A DNA stretch of 64,000 nucleotides from Rhodocyclaceae bacterium (GCA_020247545.1 JADCIX010000005.1:124001-188000), one strand, 5' to 3'; positions 1 to 9,435 are shown, counted from the stretch's first letter. A program made the numbers and translations. Notes: generated by a model not told the origin, from the letters alone.

Positions 1-281
1 CAATCATCGTCGACTCGCGGGAGAGTCAGGGCGAGCGTAAAGAAACGCGGCGTCGCCCCCATCGCGGCGAGGTCGGAGAGATTTACGGCTAGTGCTTTAT
101 GGCCTAACGTCTTTGGATCAACATCCGCAAAGAAGTGGATGCCCTCGACCAACGTATCCGTTGAAATCGCCGTGCATGCCGACGAGCCCGGCAACAACGC
201 ACAGTCGTCACCAACACCGAGTAACGCACGTTTTGCTGGCCGCGAAAAGTACTTAGCGATGAGCCCTAATTCCGTTGTCAC
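1..281 (-). CDS. thiL: Thiamine-monophosphate kinase, 5' part
   Basis: This is the N-terminal part of ThiL, which phosphorylates thiamine monophosphate to thiamine diphosphate in the cytoplasm. It is cut by the left window edge after about 93 codons. The translation from a GTG at 281 contains GVGDDCALL and the run DTLVEGIHF followed by [17 protein letters not shown], the conserved nucleotide- and Mg-binding stretches of the family. The GTG lies 19 bp after the nusB stop, so it is probably the last visible gene of the nusB operon; nusB-thiL adjacency is common in proteobacteria. The start codon is inferred from frame and spacing, as no strong ribosome-binding site is visible. Confidence 0.9.
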   Translation of the reverse strand, partial: MTTELGLIAKYFSRPAKRALLGVGDDCALLPGSSACTAISTDTLVEGIHFFADVDPKTLGHKALAVNLSDLAAMGATPRFFTLALTLPRVDDD

Positions 282-300
282 GTTTCGGGGTTCTGCAACG

Positions 301-771
301 TTAATGACGTTTTAAAGGGGTTCGCTTGGCGGCGCGCCTTTCCGGCGCAGGGGCCGCAATTTCTTCCGAGCGGTTAACTGCCGCCAACTTATCGAGCACA
401 CCGTTGACGTACTTGTGTCCGTCGGTACCACCAAAAAATTTGGCGAGCTCGATAGCCTCATTGATGATCACACGGTAAGGTGTTTCAGGCATGTGGATGA
501 GTTCATATCCGGCAATCAACAACACCGCTTTCTCTACAGGGCTAACCTCAGCCCAAGGGCGATCGAGGTGCGGTGTCATTGCCGTGGAGAGTGTGTCGGC
601 GTTTTGCACCACTCCCACAATGATCGTCTTGAACAGCGCGGCGTCTGCCTTATCGAACCCTTCAGCCGTCTTGTATTGCTGCTCGAGTTCATGTGGTGAC
701 TGTTGCGCCAACTGCCATTGATACATGGCTTGTAGCGCGAATTCACGCGAACGGCGTCTTGGGGATTTCAT
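301..771 (-). CDS. nusB: Transcription antitermination factor NusB
   Basis: NusB is a small all-helical protein that binds boxA RNA with NusE (S10) and supports rRNA antitermination. The 156-residue product starts [20 protein letters not shown], the typical arginine-rich N-terminus, and contains [15 protein letters not shown] and [16 protein letters not shown], both family hallmarks. The ATG at 771 overlaps the ribH stop in an ATGA arrangement, indicating translational coupling. The frame stays open further upstream, but that extension lies inside ribH and is not family sequence. The C-terminal tail after the NusB fold is basic. Confidence 0.96.
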   Translation of the reverse strand: MKSPRRRSREFALQAMYQWQLAQQSPHELEQQYKTAEGFDKADAALFKTIIVGVVQNADTLSTAMTPHLDRPWAEVSPVEKAVLLIAGYELIHMPETPYRVIINEAIELAKFFGGTDGHKYVNGVLDKLAAVNRSEEIAAPAPERRAAKRTPLKRH

Positions 772-1265
772 GCCGCGTCCTTGGCCTGACTCACTCGGTC
801 GCTGTGATTGGTGACTGAGGCGATCAGAAGCGCCATCTCCACGGCAACACGTGCACAATCCGCACCCTTCTCTTCCACCCGCGCCAACGCTTGTTCGTCG
901 GTGTTCGTCGTCAAAATGCCATTGGCAATCGGCACGCCGGTATGGAGTGCAACTTCAGAAACACCGCGGCACGATTCGTTCGACACCACTTCAAAGTGAT
1001 AGGTCTCACCGCGAATCACGGCGCCGATGGCGATGAGTGCGTCGTACCGACCGGTCAACGCCATGCTCTGCAACAGCAGCGGAATCTCAAGTGCGCCGGG
1101 CACGCTCGCAGCGTCAACTTTCTCAGGCGAGACACCGAGCACGGCAAGCTCCTTGAGACATGCGGCAACCATTTGGTTAACGATAGGCTCGTTAAAGCGG
1201 CTCTGTACGAGACCGATGTGAAGCCCATGACCATCCAGCGGTGTTTTCAATGCGATGTTATTCAT
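768..1265 (-). CDS. ribH: 6,7-dimethyl-8-ribityllumazine synthase
   Basis: RibH condenses 5-amino-6-ribitylaminouracil with 3,4-dihydroxy-2-butanone 4-phosphate to give lumazine, the penultimate step of riboflavin synthesis. The 165-residue product has the substrate-binding VPGALEIP, the catalytic histidine region [11 protein letters not shown] and the segment [15 protein letters not shown], in the usual order and at full length. Its ATG overlaps the ribBX stop by 4 bp and its stop overlaps the nusB start by 4 bp, so it sits in a tightly coupled operon. Confidence 0.97.
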   Translation of the reverse strand: MNNIALKTPLDGHGLHIGLVQSRFNEPIVNQMVAACLKELAVLGVSPEKVDAASVPGALEIPLLLQSMALTGRYDALIAIGAVIRGETYHFEVVSNESCRGVSEVALHTGVPIANGILTTNTDEQALARVEEKGADCARVAVEMALLIASVTNHSDRVSQAKDAA

Positions 1266-2386
1266 ACCACCTTCAATTTACGATCTCGATTGGGTGGCAG
1301 ATATTCCACCACCTCTAGATCAAAGCCCGACATGCTCGGGATATTCTTCGGCCACGACAAAACTCGCATCTTGCGGACATTTAGCTCGCGGAGAATCTGC
1401 GCGCCAATTCCGTGCATCCGTGGGTCCCACTTTTGGGATCGTTTAGCCTTGGCATCAGCGGCGGATAAGGTAAATCGGTCTAGGATTTCCTGTGAATATT
1501 CTTCGCGACGTAACAGCACAATCACACCCGTCCCTTCAGTCGCGACAATTCGCATGGCTTCACCAACCGAATAAGCGTGGCGACCACTGTCAAACTCGAA
1601 AAAATCCGCGCCGATGAATGGCTCATGAACCCGGGTAAGCACCGGCACATCTGGCCGAATATCACCACGGGTCAACGCCATGTGAATCTCATTTGCCGTT
1701 TTGTCACGGAACAAATGCAATTTGAATGGCCCGTATGGCGTCGATACGTCGCGGACCGTGACACGTTCCACTAGGGTTTCGGTGACCGATCGGTGACGAA
1801 TCAAATCAGCGATGGTGCCAATCTTGAGTCCATGCGTCTTTGCGAATGGAATCAAGTCCGGAAGACGCGCCATGCTGCCGTCCTCGTTGAGGATTTCGCA
1901 AATCACCCCGGCCGGCGATAGCCCCGCGAGGCTGGAGAGATCACAAGCCGCCTCGGTATGCCCGGCGCGCATCAACACGCCGCCGTTCTGCGCAGTCAAC
2001 GGAAAGATGTGTCCGGGCTGCACGATGTCCTCTGCCTTGGCGTTACGCGCAGCAGCGACTTGCACAGTACGTGCCCGATCCGCCGCAGAGATACCGGTGG
2101 TAACTCCCGTCGCAGCCTCAATTGACACCGTAAACGCCGTGCCATGTGAGGTACGGTTATCTGCCACCATCGGCGGCAAATTCAGACGCGTCGCGTGCTC
2201 TTCGGTGATCGGCATACAAATCAAGCCGCGGGCGTGTTTAGCCATGAAGTTGATGGCCTCCGGCGTGACAAAGTCCGCCGCCATCACCAGATCACCTTCG
2301 TTTTCACGGTCTTCAGCGTCGACCAGCACCACCATCTTGCCTTGGCGAATGTCTTCAATTAGTTCTTTTGTCGAGGAGATCGACAT
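1262..2386 (-). CDS. ribB: 3,4-dihydroxy-2-butanone 4-phosphate synthase with degenerate GCHII-like domain (RibBX type)
   Basis: The N-terminal domain (about residues 1-205) is DHBP synthase, which makes the four-carbon precursor of lumazine from ribulose 5-phosphate. It has [25 protein letters not shown] and GHTEAACDL, covering the metal-binding and catalytic acidic and histidine residues. The C-terminal part (about 210-374) aligns in length with GTP cyclohydrolase II but lacks the zinc-binding Cys cluster (normally of the form GxCxTGDxFGSxRCDC); the equivalent stretch reads [19 protein letters not shown]. The protein is therefore probably a RibBX-type enzyme rather than a working RibBA, and GTP cyclohydrolase II should be encoded elsewhere. 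It overlaps ribH by 4 bp. Confidence 0.93.
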   Translation of the reverse strand: MSISSTKELIEDIRQGKMVVLVDAEDRENEGDLVMAADFVTPEAINFMAKHARGLICMPITEEHATRLNLPPMVADNRTSHGTAFTVSIEAATGVTTGISAADRARTVQVAAARNAKAEDIVQPGHIFPLTAQNGGVLMRAGHTEAACDLSSLAGLSPAGVICEILNEDGSMARLPDLIPFAKTHGLKIGTIADLIRHRSVTETLVERVTVRDVSTPYGPFKLHLFRDKTANEIHMALTRGDIRPDVPVLTRVHEPFIGADFFEFDSGRHAYSVGEAMRIVATEGTGVIVLLRREEYSQEILDRFTLSAADAKAKRSQKWDPRMHGIGAQILRELNVRKMRVLSWPKNIPSMSGFDLEVVEYLPPNRDRKLKVV

Positions 2387-2423
2387 GTTGTACTCCGTTG
2401 TCTTCGGTTACTGGCACCCGCGA

Positions 2424-3044
2424 TCAGGCGGTTGGTGACTTCACGCTATCCTGCATCATCCGCTCGACGTATCTCGCCAGCAGGTCAATTTCAAGATTGA
2501 CTTTGCTGCCGATGTGTAGGCCGCGAATGCTGGTGACCTGATAGGTGTGAGGAATGATGTTTATTTCAAAGCTGCAGCTACCGCTTGGTGTATCGGCCAC
2601 CTTGTTTACAGTGAGCGAAACCCCGTTGACCGTAATCGAGCCTTTACGCGCGACGAACTTGGCTAATTCATGTGGTGCTTCTATCACCAAGCGCCATGAA
2701 GCACCGAGGTCTTCCATTTGAACGACGGTGCCGATGCCATCAACGTGACCACTCACGAGATGCCCGCCGAGACGATCACCAAAACGTAGCGACTTCTCTA
2801 GATTGACGACCGAGCCCTGCGGAAAGCCGGAAGTCAGCGCAAGAGATGCATTGGAGACATCGACAGAAAACGTATCAGCGGTCTTGGCGACCACGGTCAG
2901 GCAGCAGCCGTTGACTGCAATTGAGTCGCCGAGGCTGACCTGGTGTAGCCCCAGCTTTGGCGCGTGAATTGTCAGCCGCAAGTTTGTCGGAGATGGGTCG
3001 GCTATTTGAATGACCCCCATTGTTTCAATGATGCCCGTGAACAT
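2424..3044 (-). CDS. ribE: Riboflavin synthase, alpha subunit
   Basis: Riboflavin synthase dismutates two lumazines to riboflavin and the RibH substrate. The 206-residue product shows the internal duplication of the family. Repeat one begins MFTGIIETMG and contains NGCCLTVV. Repeat two carries GGHLVSGHVDGIG and GSITVNGVSLTV. The start was set at the conserved MFTGII, 2 bp after the ribD stop; the longer open frame upstream lies inside ribD. It is a normal full-length enzyme between ribD and ribBX. Confidence 0.96.
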   Translation of the reverse strand: MFTGIIETMGVIQIADPSPTNLRLTIHAPKLGLHQVSLGDSIAVNGCCLTVVAKTADTFSVDVSNASLALTSGFPQGSVVNLEKSLRFGDRLGGHLVSGHVDGIGTVVQMEDLGASWRLVIEAPHELAKFVARKGSITVNGVSLTVNKVADTPSGSCSFEINIIPHTYQVTSIRGLHIGSKVNLEIDLLARYVERMMQDSVKSPTA

Positions 3045-3046
3045 GA

Positions 3047-4153
3047 TTACTTTGCAATCCTTGCGGTGATCCTTAGATCCGGCCCAATCTGGCACACATC
3101 GCTGAAAGAAAGCGTGATTTTATCCCCCAGTGATGCGAGCGGCTCAAGTGCAAACAAACCCTTTGCATCATCCCCTAGAATCGACGGCGCGATATAGGCA
3201 ACGATTTCATCCACCACGCCAGCGGCGAGCAAGGAGCCGTTTAACTTGGCGCCCGTTTCAACCATAAGCGAGTTGATTTTTTTGGCACCGAGCATCTGCA
3301 TCATTGCTGACAGGTCCACCTTCCCTTTTACCGCCTCTGTCGCAACGCGGCAGACGTCAATCCCCGCCGAGCGGAGCGTGTTAGCACGCGCCTCCGTCCC
3401 AGTCGCGGTTACCACCATGGTATTGCCGCCAACCAATATCTTTGCGCCGTCCGCGACTTCCAAACGGCTGTCCAGCAGTATCCGCAGCGGTTGGCGCTCA
3501 CAAGGAATCTCTCTTACCGTCAGCGTCGGATCATCGACTAAGACGGTGCCAATGCCCGTCATAACCGCGCAGCTATCGCGTCTCATCGCGTGTACATCAC
3601 GCCGAGCTTCGGCCGACGTAATCCACTTCGATAAACCATTGGCCAGCGCCGTTTTACCGTCAAGACTGGCGGCTACCTTCATCGTCAAATAGGGCCGCCC
3701 GCTTCGCACGCGCTGCAAAAACGCTTTTAGCTGGCGTTCAACCTCGGCACTCATCAGGCCCGTGTCGAGTGTGATTCCTGCCCTGACCAAATTATCATGC
3801 CCCTTGCCATCCACACCGTCAAACGGATCGTGGAGTGCAGAAACCACCCGCGCGACCCTAGCGGCGATGAGCAGATCAGAACATGCCGGCCCCCGCGAAT
3901 TGGCGTGCAGCGCACATGGTTCAAGGGTTGAGTAGACGGTCGAACCTTCTGCGGATTCTTGGCAGTTTTCCAAAGCATCGGCTTCGGCGTGGGGTCGACC
4001 ACCGGCGCGGGTAAAGCCTTCACCGATGATGCGACCGTGTTTCACTATGACGCAGCCCACAAACGGATTCGGCGTGGTCACCGCCCGCCCCTTCTCGGCC
4101 AGCTGAATTGCCCTGGCCATCATGGCGTAATCTAGCGCCGTAAAACGCGTCAT
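3047..4153 (-). CDS. ribD: Bifunctional riboflavin biosynthesis deaminase/reductase RibD
   Basis: RibD deaminates and then reduces the pyrimidine intermediate of riboflavin synthesis. The N-terminal deaminase (residues 1-145) has the zinc motif HAEADAL followed by the PC...C pair in EPCALHANSRGPAC. The C-terminal reductase (about 147-365) begins RPYLTMKVAASLDGKTA and contains WITSAEARRDVHAMR. The ATG at 4153 was chosen because the family N-terminus (ALDYAMMARAIQLAEKG) follows directly, whereas the longer frame adds 16 unrelated residues. NrdR ends 61 bp upstream. This is the first riboflavin gene of the run; no FMN riboswitch is visible before it. Confidence 0.95.
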   Translation of the reverse strand: MTRFTALDYAMMARAIQLAEKGRAVTTPNPFVGCVIVKHGRIIGEGFTRAGGRPHAEADALENCQESAEGSTVYSTLEPCALHANSRGPACSDLLIAARVARVVSALHDPFDGVDGKGHDNLVRAGITLDTGLMSAEVERQLKAFLQRVRSGRPYLTMKVAASLDGKTALANGLSKWITSAEARRDVHAMRRDSCAVMTGIGTVLVDDPTLTVREIPCERQPLRILLDSRLEVADGAKILVGGNTMVVTATGTEARANTLRSAGIDVCRVATEAVKGKVDLSAMMQMLGAKKINSLMVETGAKLNGSLLAAGVVDEIVAYIAPSILGDDAKGLFALEPLASLGDKITLSFSDVCQIGPDLRITARIAK

Positions 4154-4214
4154 TTGGCAACCCGGCCCAATCGTGCGCTTCGACGGCCACGCGCGGCACA
4201 AACGGGGTGGAGCC

Positions 4215-4664
4215 TCACTTCGTCACTTCCCGGATGGCCTGTTTAAATTCTTCGACATCGGAAAAACTGCGGTAGACCGAGGCGAAGCGCACATATCCAA
4301 CTTGGTCGAGTTGTTTCAGCTCTGCCATGACCATTTCACCCACCTTACGTGTCGGTAATTCTCGGCGTGCCTCGTTTAACAGCACCTGTTCGATGCGCTC
4401 AATTGCGGCGGCGATTTGTTCCTCTGGAACCGGTCGCTTGTGCAGCGCACGATGCAGGCTCATTTCAATCTTGGCCCGTGAGTAGTCTTCTCGCTGGCCG
4501 TTAGACTTCACCACGGTTGGCATACGCAGCTCTGCGTTTTCATAAGTGGTGAAGCGCTTCTGACACACTGTACAGCGGCGGCGCCGGCGGACTTGGTCGC
4601 CTTCGTCGGACACCCGCGAATCGATGACCTGTGTTTCCTGTGCGCCGCAGAAAGGGCACTTCAT
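4215..4664 (-). CDS. nrdR: Transcriptional repressor NrdR
   Basis: NrdR represses ribonucleotide reductase genes in response to nucleotide status. The 149-residue product has the four-cysteine zinc ribbon at the N-terminus (MKCPFCG and later CTVCQKRFTTYE, with the RRRRRC stretch between) and an ATP-cone domain in the remainder (VVKSNGQREDYSRAKIEMSL). Length and motifs are standard. It lies between glyA and ribD on the same strand, a very common proteobacterial order. No obvious NrdR box was seen in this window, so its targets lie elsewhere. Confidence 0.97.
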   Translation of the reverse strand: MKCPFCGAQETQVIDSRVSDEGDQVRRRRRCTVCQKRFTTYENAELRMPTVVKSNGQREDYSRAKIEMSLHRALHKRPVPEEQIAAAIERIEQVLLNEARRELPTRKVGEMVMAELKQLDQVGYVRFASVYRSFSDVEEFKQAIREVTK

Positions 4665-4794
4665 CGTTTGCGGCGGGGAGGTGAGTTAGGCAAGGCAGTA
4701 GCGGGGCAGCAAAGCTGACGACGCGCCGGCAACCAACTCTTTGTGTAAGCGATGGATCGGCGCGCACTACTCACTTTCTCAGCCCCTCACTTCC

Positions 4795-6063
4795 TCACTG
4801 GCCATAAACCGGGAAACGTTTAGTCAGGCCGGCGACCTGTTCGCGCACTGCTGCAATATTGGCCGGGTCGTGGGGATTGTCGAGTAAATCGGCAATCAGA
4901 TTACCCGTGAGTTCAGCTTCGGCGTCCTTAAAGCCACGTGTCGTCATCGCTGGCGAACCCAGACGAATGCCGGACGTAACGAACGGCTTTTCAGGGTCAT
5001 GCGGGATCGCGTTCTTGTTTACCGTGATACGTGCTTCACCGAGCAGCGCCTCGGCTTGCTTACCGGTGATGTTCTTGGCGCGTAAATCAACCAACATGAC
5101 GTGTGATTCAGTGTGGCCCGAAACAATGCGTAACCCGCGCTTAATCAGCGATTTTGCCAGCAAGTCGGCGTTCTTCAAGACTTGAGTTTGATAGGCCTTG
5201 AATGACGGGTCTAGCGCTTCCTTGAAGGCAACCGCCTTTGCCGCAATCACGTGCATCAACGGTCCGCCCTGCAAACCCGGGAAGATCGCCGAGTTGATCG
5301 CCTTTTCAAGCTCGGGTTTCATCAAGATGATGCCGCCGCGTGGCCCGCGGAGGCTCTTGTGTGTCGTCGACGTGACGACGTCCGCATACGGCAGCGGCGA
5401 AGGGTAAACGCCCGCCGCGATCAGCCCCGCGTAGTGAGCCATGTCGACCATAAACACGGCACCAATTTCCTTCGCCACCGCCGCGAAACGCGCAAAATCA
5501 ATCTTCAACGCATAGGCGGAAGCACCGGCAAGAATCAATTTCGGTTTGTGTTCGCGTGCAAGACGCTCCATCTCGGCATAGTCGATCACTTCGTTTGCAT
5601 CAAGGCCGTAACTGACGACGTTAAACCATTTACCACTCATATTGACCGAAGCACCATGCGTGAGATGTCCGCCCATGGCGAGATTCATGCCGAGGAAGGT
5701 GTCACCGGGCTTTAGACAGGCGAGAAAGACCGCTTGATTAGCCTGTGAGCCCGAGTTGGCTTGCACGTTAGCCGAGTAGCCGTGGACGTCGGCACCAAAC
5801 AACTTACGCACGCGTTCAATGGCTAGAGTCTCTGCGATATCGACGTATTCACAGCCGCCGTAGTAGCGTTTTCCTGGGTAACCCTCTGCATACTTGTTGG
5901 TCAACTGCGAGCCCTGCGCCTGCATCACGGCAGGGCTGGTGTAGTTCTCCGAAGCAATCAACTCAATGTGTTCTTCCTGACGGCGATTCTCCTGCTGAAT
6001 CACGGCGAAGATTTCCGGGTCGACAGTAGCGAGCGTTTGTGAGGCCTGAAAGGTATCTGGCAT
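4795..6063 (-). CDS. glyA: Serine hydroxymethyltransferase
   Basis: GlyA is the PLP enzyme that converts serine and tetrahydrofolate to glycine and 5,10-methylene-THF. The 422-residue product has [19 protein letters not shown] near the start, [15 protein letters not shown], and the PLP-lysine motif [13 protein letters not shown]. It is full length with no anomalies. A well-formed sigma70-type promoter lies about 120 bp upstream. The gene heads the glyA-nrdR-rib cluster. Its product links functionally to sarcosine oxidase further along the window, since both handle glycine and one-carbon units, but the two loci are far apart. Confidence 0.98.
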   Translation of the reverse strand: MPDTFQASQTLATVDPEIFAVIQQENRRQEEHIELIASENYTSPAVMQAQGSQLTNKYAEGYPGKRYYGGCEYVDIAETLAIERVRKLFGADVHGYSANVQANSGSQANQAVFLACLKPGDTFLGMNLAMGGHLTHGASVNMSGKWFNVVSYGLDANEVIDYAEMERLAREHKPKLILAGASAYALKIDFARFAAVAKEIGAVFMVDMAHYAGLIAAGVYPSPLPYADVVTSTTHKSLRGPRGGIILMKPELEKAINSAIFPGLQGGPLMHVIAAKAVAFKEALDPSFKAYQTQVLKNADLLAKSLIKRGLRIVSGHTESHVMLVDLRAKNITGKQAEALLGEARITVNKNAIPHDPEKPFVTSGIRLGSPAMTTRGFKDAEAELTGNLIADLLDNPHDPANIAAVREQVAGLTKRFPVYGQ

Positions 6064-6182
6064 GATGGTTTCCCGAAAAAATAATCAAGTCAATCGCATG
6101 TACTCTCCCTAAAGAGAGGACAGACGCTGCACGAGGTAGCGCAAAAAGCCTCAAATTTTATCACGCAGCCTCGTCGAGAGGC

Positions 6183-6210
6183 ACTATAGCAAGGGTCACA
6201 AGTGTCGCAA
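6183..6210 (-). promoter_or_regulatory. Sigma70-like promoter for glyA
   Basis: On the minus strand a -35 TTGCGA (6210-6205) and a -10 TATAGT (6188-6183) are separated by 16 bp. Transcription would start near 6176, leaving a leader of about 110 nt before the glyA ATG. The leader contains a small hairpin (CTCTC/GAGAG, about 6105-6120). The call rests on sequence match only. Confidence 0.55.
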
Positions 6211-6226
6211 TCTAGTCAATGGCGGC

Positions 6227-7132
6227 CTAATACCTGCAAACGCACCCGAGCTGGTCGACTACCAGCCCGCGCAAGCCGTCGGTGAGCACGTTTGCCAGCC
6301 AGCCGCTTCCATGATTCCCCTTGAGCATGGCAATGGTGGTAATTGCACCAGCGACCATACAACTCGGGGCAAACACGGTTACTGACTGTAAACCTATCGC
6401 CGGCTGTCCGCTGCGCGGGTCGAGGATATGGCAGTAGCGCACGCCGTCGATTTCCATAAAACGCTCATAGTCACCGCTGGTGGCAACCGCTCCGCTGGCA
6501 ATCTCAACAGTCTCCAGCACGGTGTCACGCTGCCTCGGGTGGCGGATGCCAAGCGTCCATGGCGCACCACCGAACTGCGGCCCCGTTACCACAACGTCAC
6601 CACCTAAGTCGACGAAGCCATGCGTGACCCCGCTTGCCAGTAACACCGCAGCCGCACGATCAGCCGCATATTCCTTGCCGAACCCGCCAAAATCGATCTC
6701 CATCCCGCTGCGGGTGAGTTGGATGGCGTTCAGTCGGCGTTTGACGTGCTGCCAACCCACAAGCGGCATCAGCTCTTCGATGGCCTGTTTGGAAGGCAGA
6801 TGACCTAATTTGAAATCCCAAACTCGCCGCAAGACACCGGTCGTAATGTCGAACAACCCGCTACTTTGCTGAAAACACGAATCCGCGAAATCCAACAGCT
6901 GCGATGTCTCAGCATCAATCTCGGTCCACGCAGCGCTAGTTGCATGGCGGCTCGCCCGATTGATGCCGGTCAGCACACTATCTTTACGATATCGGGAGTA
7001 CTTCTGCTCAATGCGCCGCACCTCGTCGATAGCGGCATTTGCAACAGACTCAGCATGCTCAAACGCGTGGGCGAAAAATTCGATGGTGTTTTCACATGCC
7101 ATCGCCCGAAACGGGAAACGAAAATGCTGCAC
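6227..7132 (-). CDS. apbE: ApbE-family FAD:protein FMN transferase
   Basis: ApbE proteins transfer FMN from FAD onto a Thr or Ser of target flavoproteins such as NqrB/C or RnfG. The 301-residue product has the family landmarks KYSRYRKDSVLTGINR, DITTGVLRRVWDF, DFGGFGKEYAADRAA, FVDLGGDVVVTG and HILDPRSGQPA in order. No signal peptide or lipobox is visible, unlike classical ApbE lipoproteins, so a cytoplasmic location is predicted. It starts 2 bp after the preceding FFLEELY-motif gene and is almost certainly cotranscribed with it. No obvious flavoprotein substrate is encoded next to it. Confidence 0.92.
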   Translation of the reverse strand: MQHFRFPFRAMACENTIEFFAHAFEHAESVANAAIDEVRRIEQKYSRYRKDSVLTGINRASRHATSAAWTEIDAETSQLLDFADSCFQQSSGLFDITTGVLRRVWDFKLGHLPSKQAIEELMPLVGWQHVKRRLNAIQLTRSGMEIDFGGFGKEYAADRAAAVLLASGVTHGFVDLGGDVVVTGPQFGGAPWTLGIRHPRQRDTVLETVEIASGAVATSGDYERFMEIDGVRYCHILDPRSGQPAIGLQSVTVFAPSCMVAGAITTIAMLKGNHGSGWLANVLTDGLRGLVVDQLGCVCRY

Positions 7133-7134
7133 GC

Positions 7135-7812
7135 CTACTTCTCGGGCGGAAGGGTGGGTATGCCGCGCAAGAAAATGGCTTCGATGAGTGCCGTCTCGCG
7201 CTCTGCAATGGCGTGAAGAAATGGCGTTGCCCCTTTCATGTGTCGGAACGCAGAGAAGCCCGCCTCTAAAAACTGCTGCATTTCCGCAAGTCCGGCCAGT
7301 TTTGAGGGGCGCCTCAACATCTTCAGTGTGGAGTAGATCAACGGCTTCTTGACCACTAGGTCAAGACCGTGACCCACTTCTTGCATCAACGCGACTTGTC
7401 GGAGCCGATCCGCTTTTCGGCCTACAGCGCGAAATGCCTCACAATAAACCGCGTTGTTGATCGCCACACCGCGCGTCTGCGCGGCCAGCGCTTGATCAAA
7501 CTCTTCCGAGAGGACATCCAGAGCCAGGGCATTGTCCAGCGTCTCGAAGGCAAACTTGGGCAGCAGACGTTTGATCGTGGGATACATCCGCAGCAAATCC
7601 CTGTCGCGCTGTACGGTGTCTTTCTCACCATAGAGCTCATCAAAAAAAAATGCGGTGGCCGGGGCAAATCGATGGTCGATACTGAGGTCGTGATACGTGT
7701 AGCGCAGCCGCCGATGTTGCCACTGCTTTACGCGCTTAACATCGGCAAGAAAATCCGCCTCGCGTTTCGTTGGTCCGCGCAGTTCTTCCAATCGATTCAA
7801 ATGTTCAAGCAT
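7135..7812 (-). CDS. FFLEELY-motif family protein, unknown function
   Basis: This is an all-alpha cytoplasmic protein of about 225 residues without signal peptide or membrane segment. It contains YHDLSIDHRFAPATAFFFDELYG, close to the FFLEELY signature that names an uncharacterised proteobacterial family, and FDQALAAQTRGVAINNAVYCE in the middle. The open frame reaches a TTG at 7845; the ATG at 7812 (MLEHLNRLEELRG) is the more likely start. It is translationally close (2 bp) to apbE, the only functional clue. A possible role is as a helper of flavinylation, but that is inference from position. Confidence 0.75.
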   Translation of the reverse strand: MLEHLNRLEELRGPTKREADFLADVKRVKQWQHRRLRYTYHDLSIDHRFAPATAFFFDELYGEKDTVQRDRDLLRMYPTIKRLLPKFAFETLDNALALDVLSEEFDQALAAQTRGVAINNAVYCEAFRAVGRKADRLRQVALMQEVGHGLDLVVKKPLIYSTLKMLRRPSKLAGLAEMQQFLEAGFSAFRHMKGATPFLHAIAERETALIEAIFLRGIPTLPPEK

Positions 7813-7864
7813 CGCGGTAGGTACCCACCAAATCTCCAAAATCAACGGATGTTGCAGTGCGACA

Positions 7865-7886
7865 AATTAGATGCTTCAATCTAATT
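7865..7886. promoter_or_regulatory. Perfect inverted repeat, candidate operator
   Basis: AATTAGAT and ATCTAATT form perfect 8-bp arms around a 6-bp spacer. The site lies between the divergently transcribed FFLEELY-motif gene and the aldehyde dehydrogenase gene. Such a symmetric AT-rich site in a divergent intergenic region is typical of a dimeric repressor operator. No regulator gene is adjacent, so the binding protein is unknown. Confidence 0.5.
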
Positions 7887-7968
7887 GATTCTGCCGCGCT
7901 CCAGTCGCCACTGCTATTCTAGCGACCGTTCTGATGAATGATCCCATTGCGCCAAACATTGTAGACAT

Positions 7969-9435
7969 ATGGACCTGAGCAATACACTGAATCGCCAGCT
8001 TCACAATCCGAGCATACGTGAGGCTGAAGCCACTCACGACGCGATCCTGGGACCCAAGCTTGACCGTCTGCGTGCCGCATATGCAGCCAACCGCATGCCA
8101 AGCGTTGATTGGCGTCGCAAACAATTGACGCGGCTTGAAGCCATGCTACGCGATAACATCGAAGAAGTTTGCGTGGCAATTGCCGCTGACTTTGGCCACC
8201 GCTCGCACCATGAAACTCAGTTGCTCGAGTTGTTTCCGGCGATCGCCGCAATCAAGCATGCCCGTCACCATGTGGGCGGCTGGATGAAGCCGCGCCGTAG
8301 CTGGGCATCCATGTGGTTCTTGCCAGCGCGTAATGAGATTCGCCCGCAACCACTCGGCGTGGTTGGCATCATCGTGCCGTGGAACTATCCTATTTTGCTG
8401 GCCGTGTCACCCTTGGTGGCCGCATTGGCGGCGGGCAACAGAGCCTTTATCAAGATGAGCGAATTTACCCCTCGGACCGGCAAATTGTTTGCCGCATTAA
8501 TCGAGACTTACTTCACGCACGACGAGGTACTGGTAGAAAACGGTGGGGCCGAGGTCGCGCGGGCATTCTCAGCGCTGCCCTTCGACCACTTACTCTTTAC
8601 GGGCTCAACTGCCGTCGGCAAACTGGTTATGCAAGCCGCCGCCGAACATCTCACCCCGGTGACCCTGGAACTCGGTGGAAAATCCCCCGCCGTCGTCGGG
8701 CCAGACGCTGACCTTCAATCTGCCGTCTCGCGCATCATGTTCGGTAAGTGCTTGAATGCCGGGCAGACGTGTATCGCGCCCGACTATGTGCTGTTGCCAC
8801 GCGGCAAAGAAGCCGAGTTTATCAGCGCTGCGCGACGTTTTGTTTCGACACATTACCCGTCCCTTGTGAGAAACGCCGACTACACCTCGCTGGTAAGCCA
8901 GCGTCATCTGTCGCGTCTGCAGAGCTACCTCAATGAAGCGCGCGCCACTGGCGCAGCCGTTTACCCGCTCAACGACGCTGGCGAAAGTCTGGAAGGCACA
9001 CAAAAACTTGCACCCACGATTGTGACCGATGCGGGTGATGATTGCCGGCTGTTGCAAGAGGAGATTTTCGGACCGATTCTGCCGCTGATTCCCTACGATG
9101 GGCTCGATAGCGCAGTCAGTTATATCAATGCCCGCCCGCGCCCGCTCGCGCTTTACTACTTCGGCCATGATCGCCGCCAGATCGATCAAGTGCTTAATGA
9201 GACCGTCGCCGGTGGCGTATCAATCAACGAAACTCTGTTGCACATCTCGCAAGAGGATTTGCCGTTTGGCGGCGTCGGCTCGTCCGGAATGGGCGCTTAC
9301 CACGGCAAGGTCGGGTTTGACACCTTCTCCAAGTCAAAGCCCATCTTTCACCAGTCCAGATTTAATGGCCTGGCCATGTTCCAACCGCCTTTTGGCAAGC
9401 GCTTCGAGGCACTCATCAGGTTTCTGCTGAAGTGA
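7969..9435 (+). CDS. Coniferyl aldehyde dehydrogenase-type NAD(P)-dependent aldehyde dehydrogenase
   Basis: This cytoplasmic enzyme oxidises aldehydes to acids. The 488-residue product has the ALDH hallmarks VGIIVPWNYPI (coenzyme), FTGSTAVGKLVM, the general-base region LELGGKSPAVVG and the catalytic cysteine in KCLNAGQTCIAPDYV. The N-terminal stretch QLLELFPAIAAIKHARHHV with WMKPRR is typical of the coniferyl-aldehyde dehydrogenase branch, which also includes enzymes acting on medium- and long-chain fatty aldehydes. The GMC alcohol dehydrogenase gene follows 97 bp downstream on the same strand, so the two probably form an alcohol-to-acid pathway. The true substrate cannot be read from sequence. 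Confidence 0.9.
   Translation: MDLSNTLNRQLHNPSIREAEATHDAILGPKLDRLRAAYAANRMPSVDWRRKQLTRLEAMLRDNIEEVCVAIAADFGHRSHHETQLLELFPAIAAIKHARHHVGGWMKPRRSWASMWFLPARNEIRPQPLGVVGIIVPWNYPILLAVSPLVAALAAGNRAFIKMSEFTPRTGKLFAALIETYFTHDEVLVENGGAEVARAFSALPFDHLLFTGSTAVGKLVMQAAAEHLTPVTLELGGKSPAVVGPDADLQSAVSRIMFGKCLNAGQTCIAPDYVLLPRGKEAEFISAARRFVSTHYPSLVRNADYTSLVSQRHLSRLQSYLNEARATGAAVYPLNDAGESLEGTQKLAPTIVTDAGDDCRLLQEEIFGPILPLIPYDGLDSAVSYINARPRPLALYYFGHDRRQIDQVLNETVAGGVSINETLLHISQEDLPFGGVGSSGMGAYHGKVGFDTFSKSKPIFHQSRFNGLAMFQPPFGKRFEALIRFLLK

Noticed and set aside
891-1574. Open frame of 227 codons on the plus strand across ribH and ribBX
   Set aside because: It is antisense to two conserved enzymes, has no ribosome-binding site and matches no family.
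4154-4214. Possible FMN riboswitch before ribD
   Set aside because: The 61-bp gap is too short and lacks the conserved RFN motifs; none was seen upstream of ribBX either.
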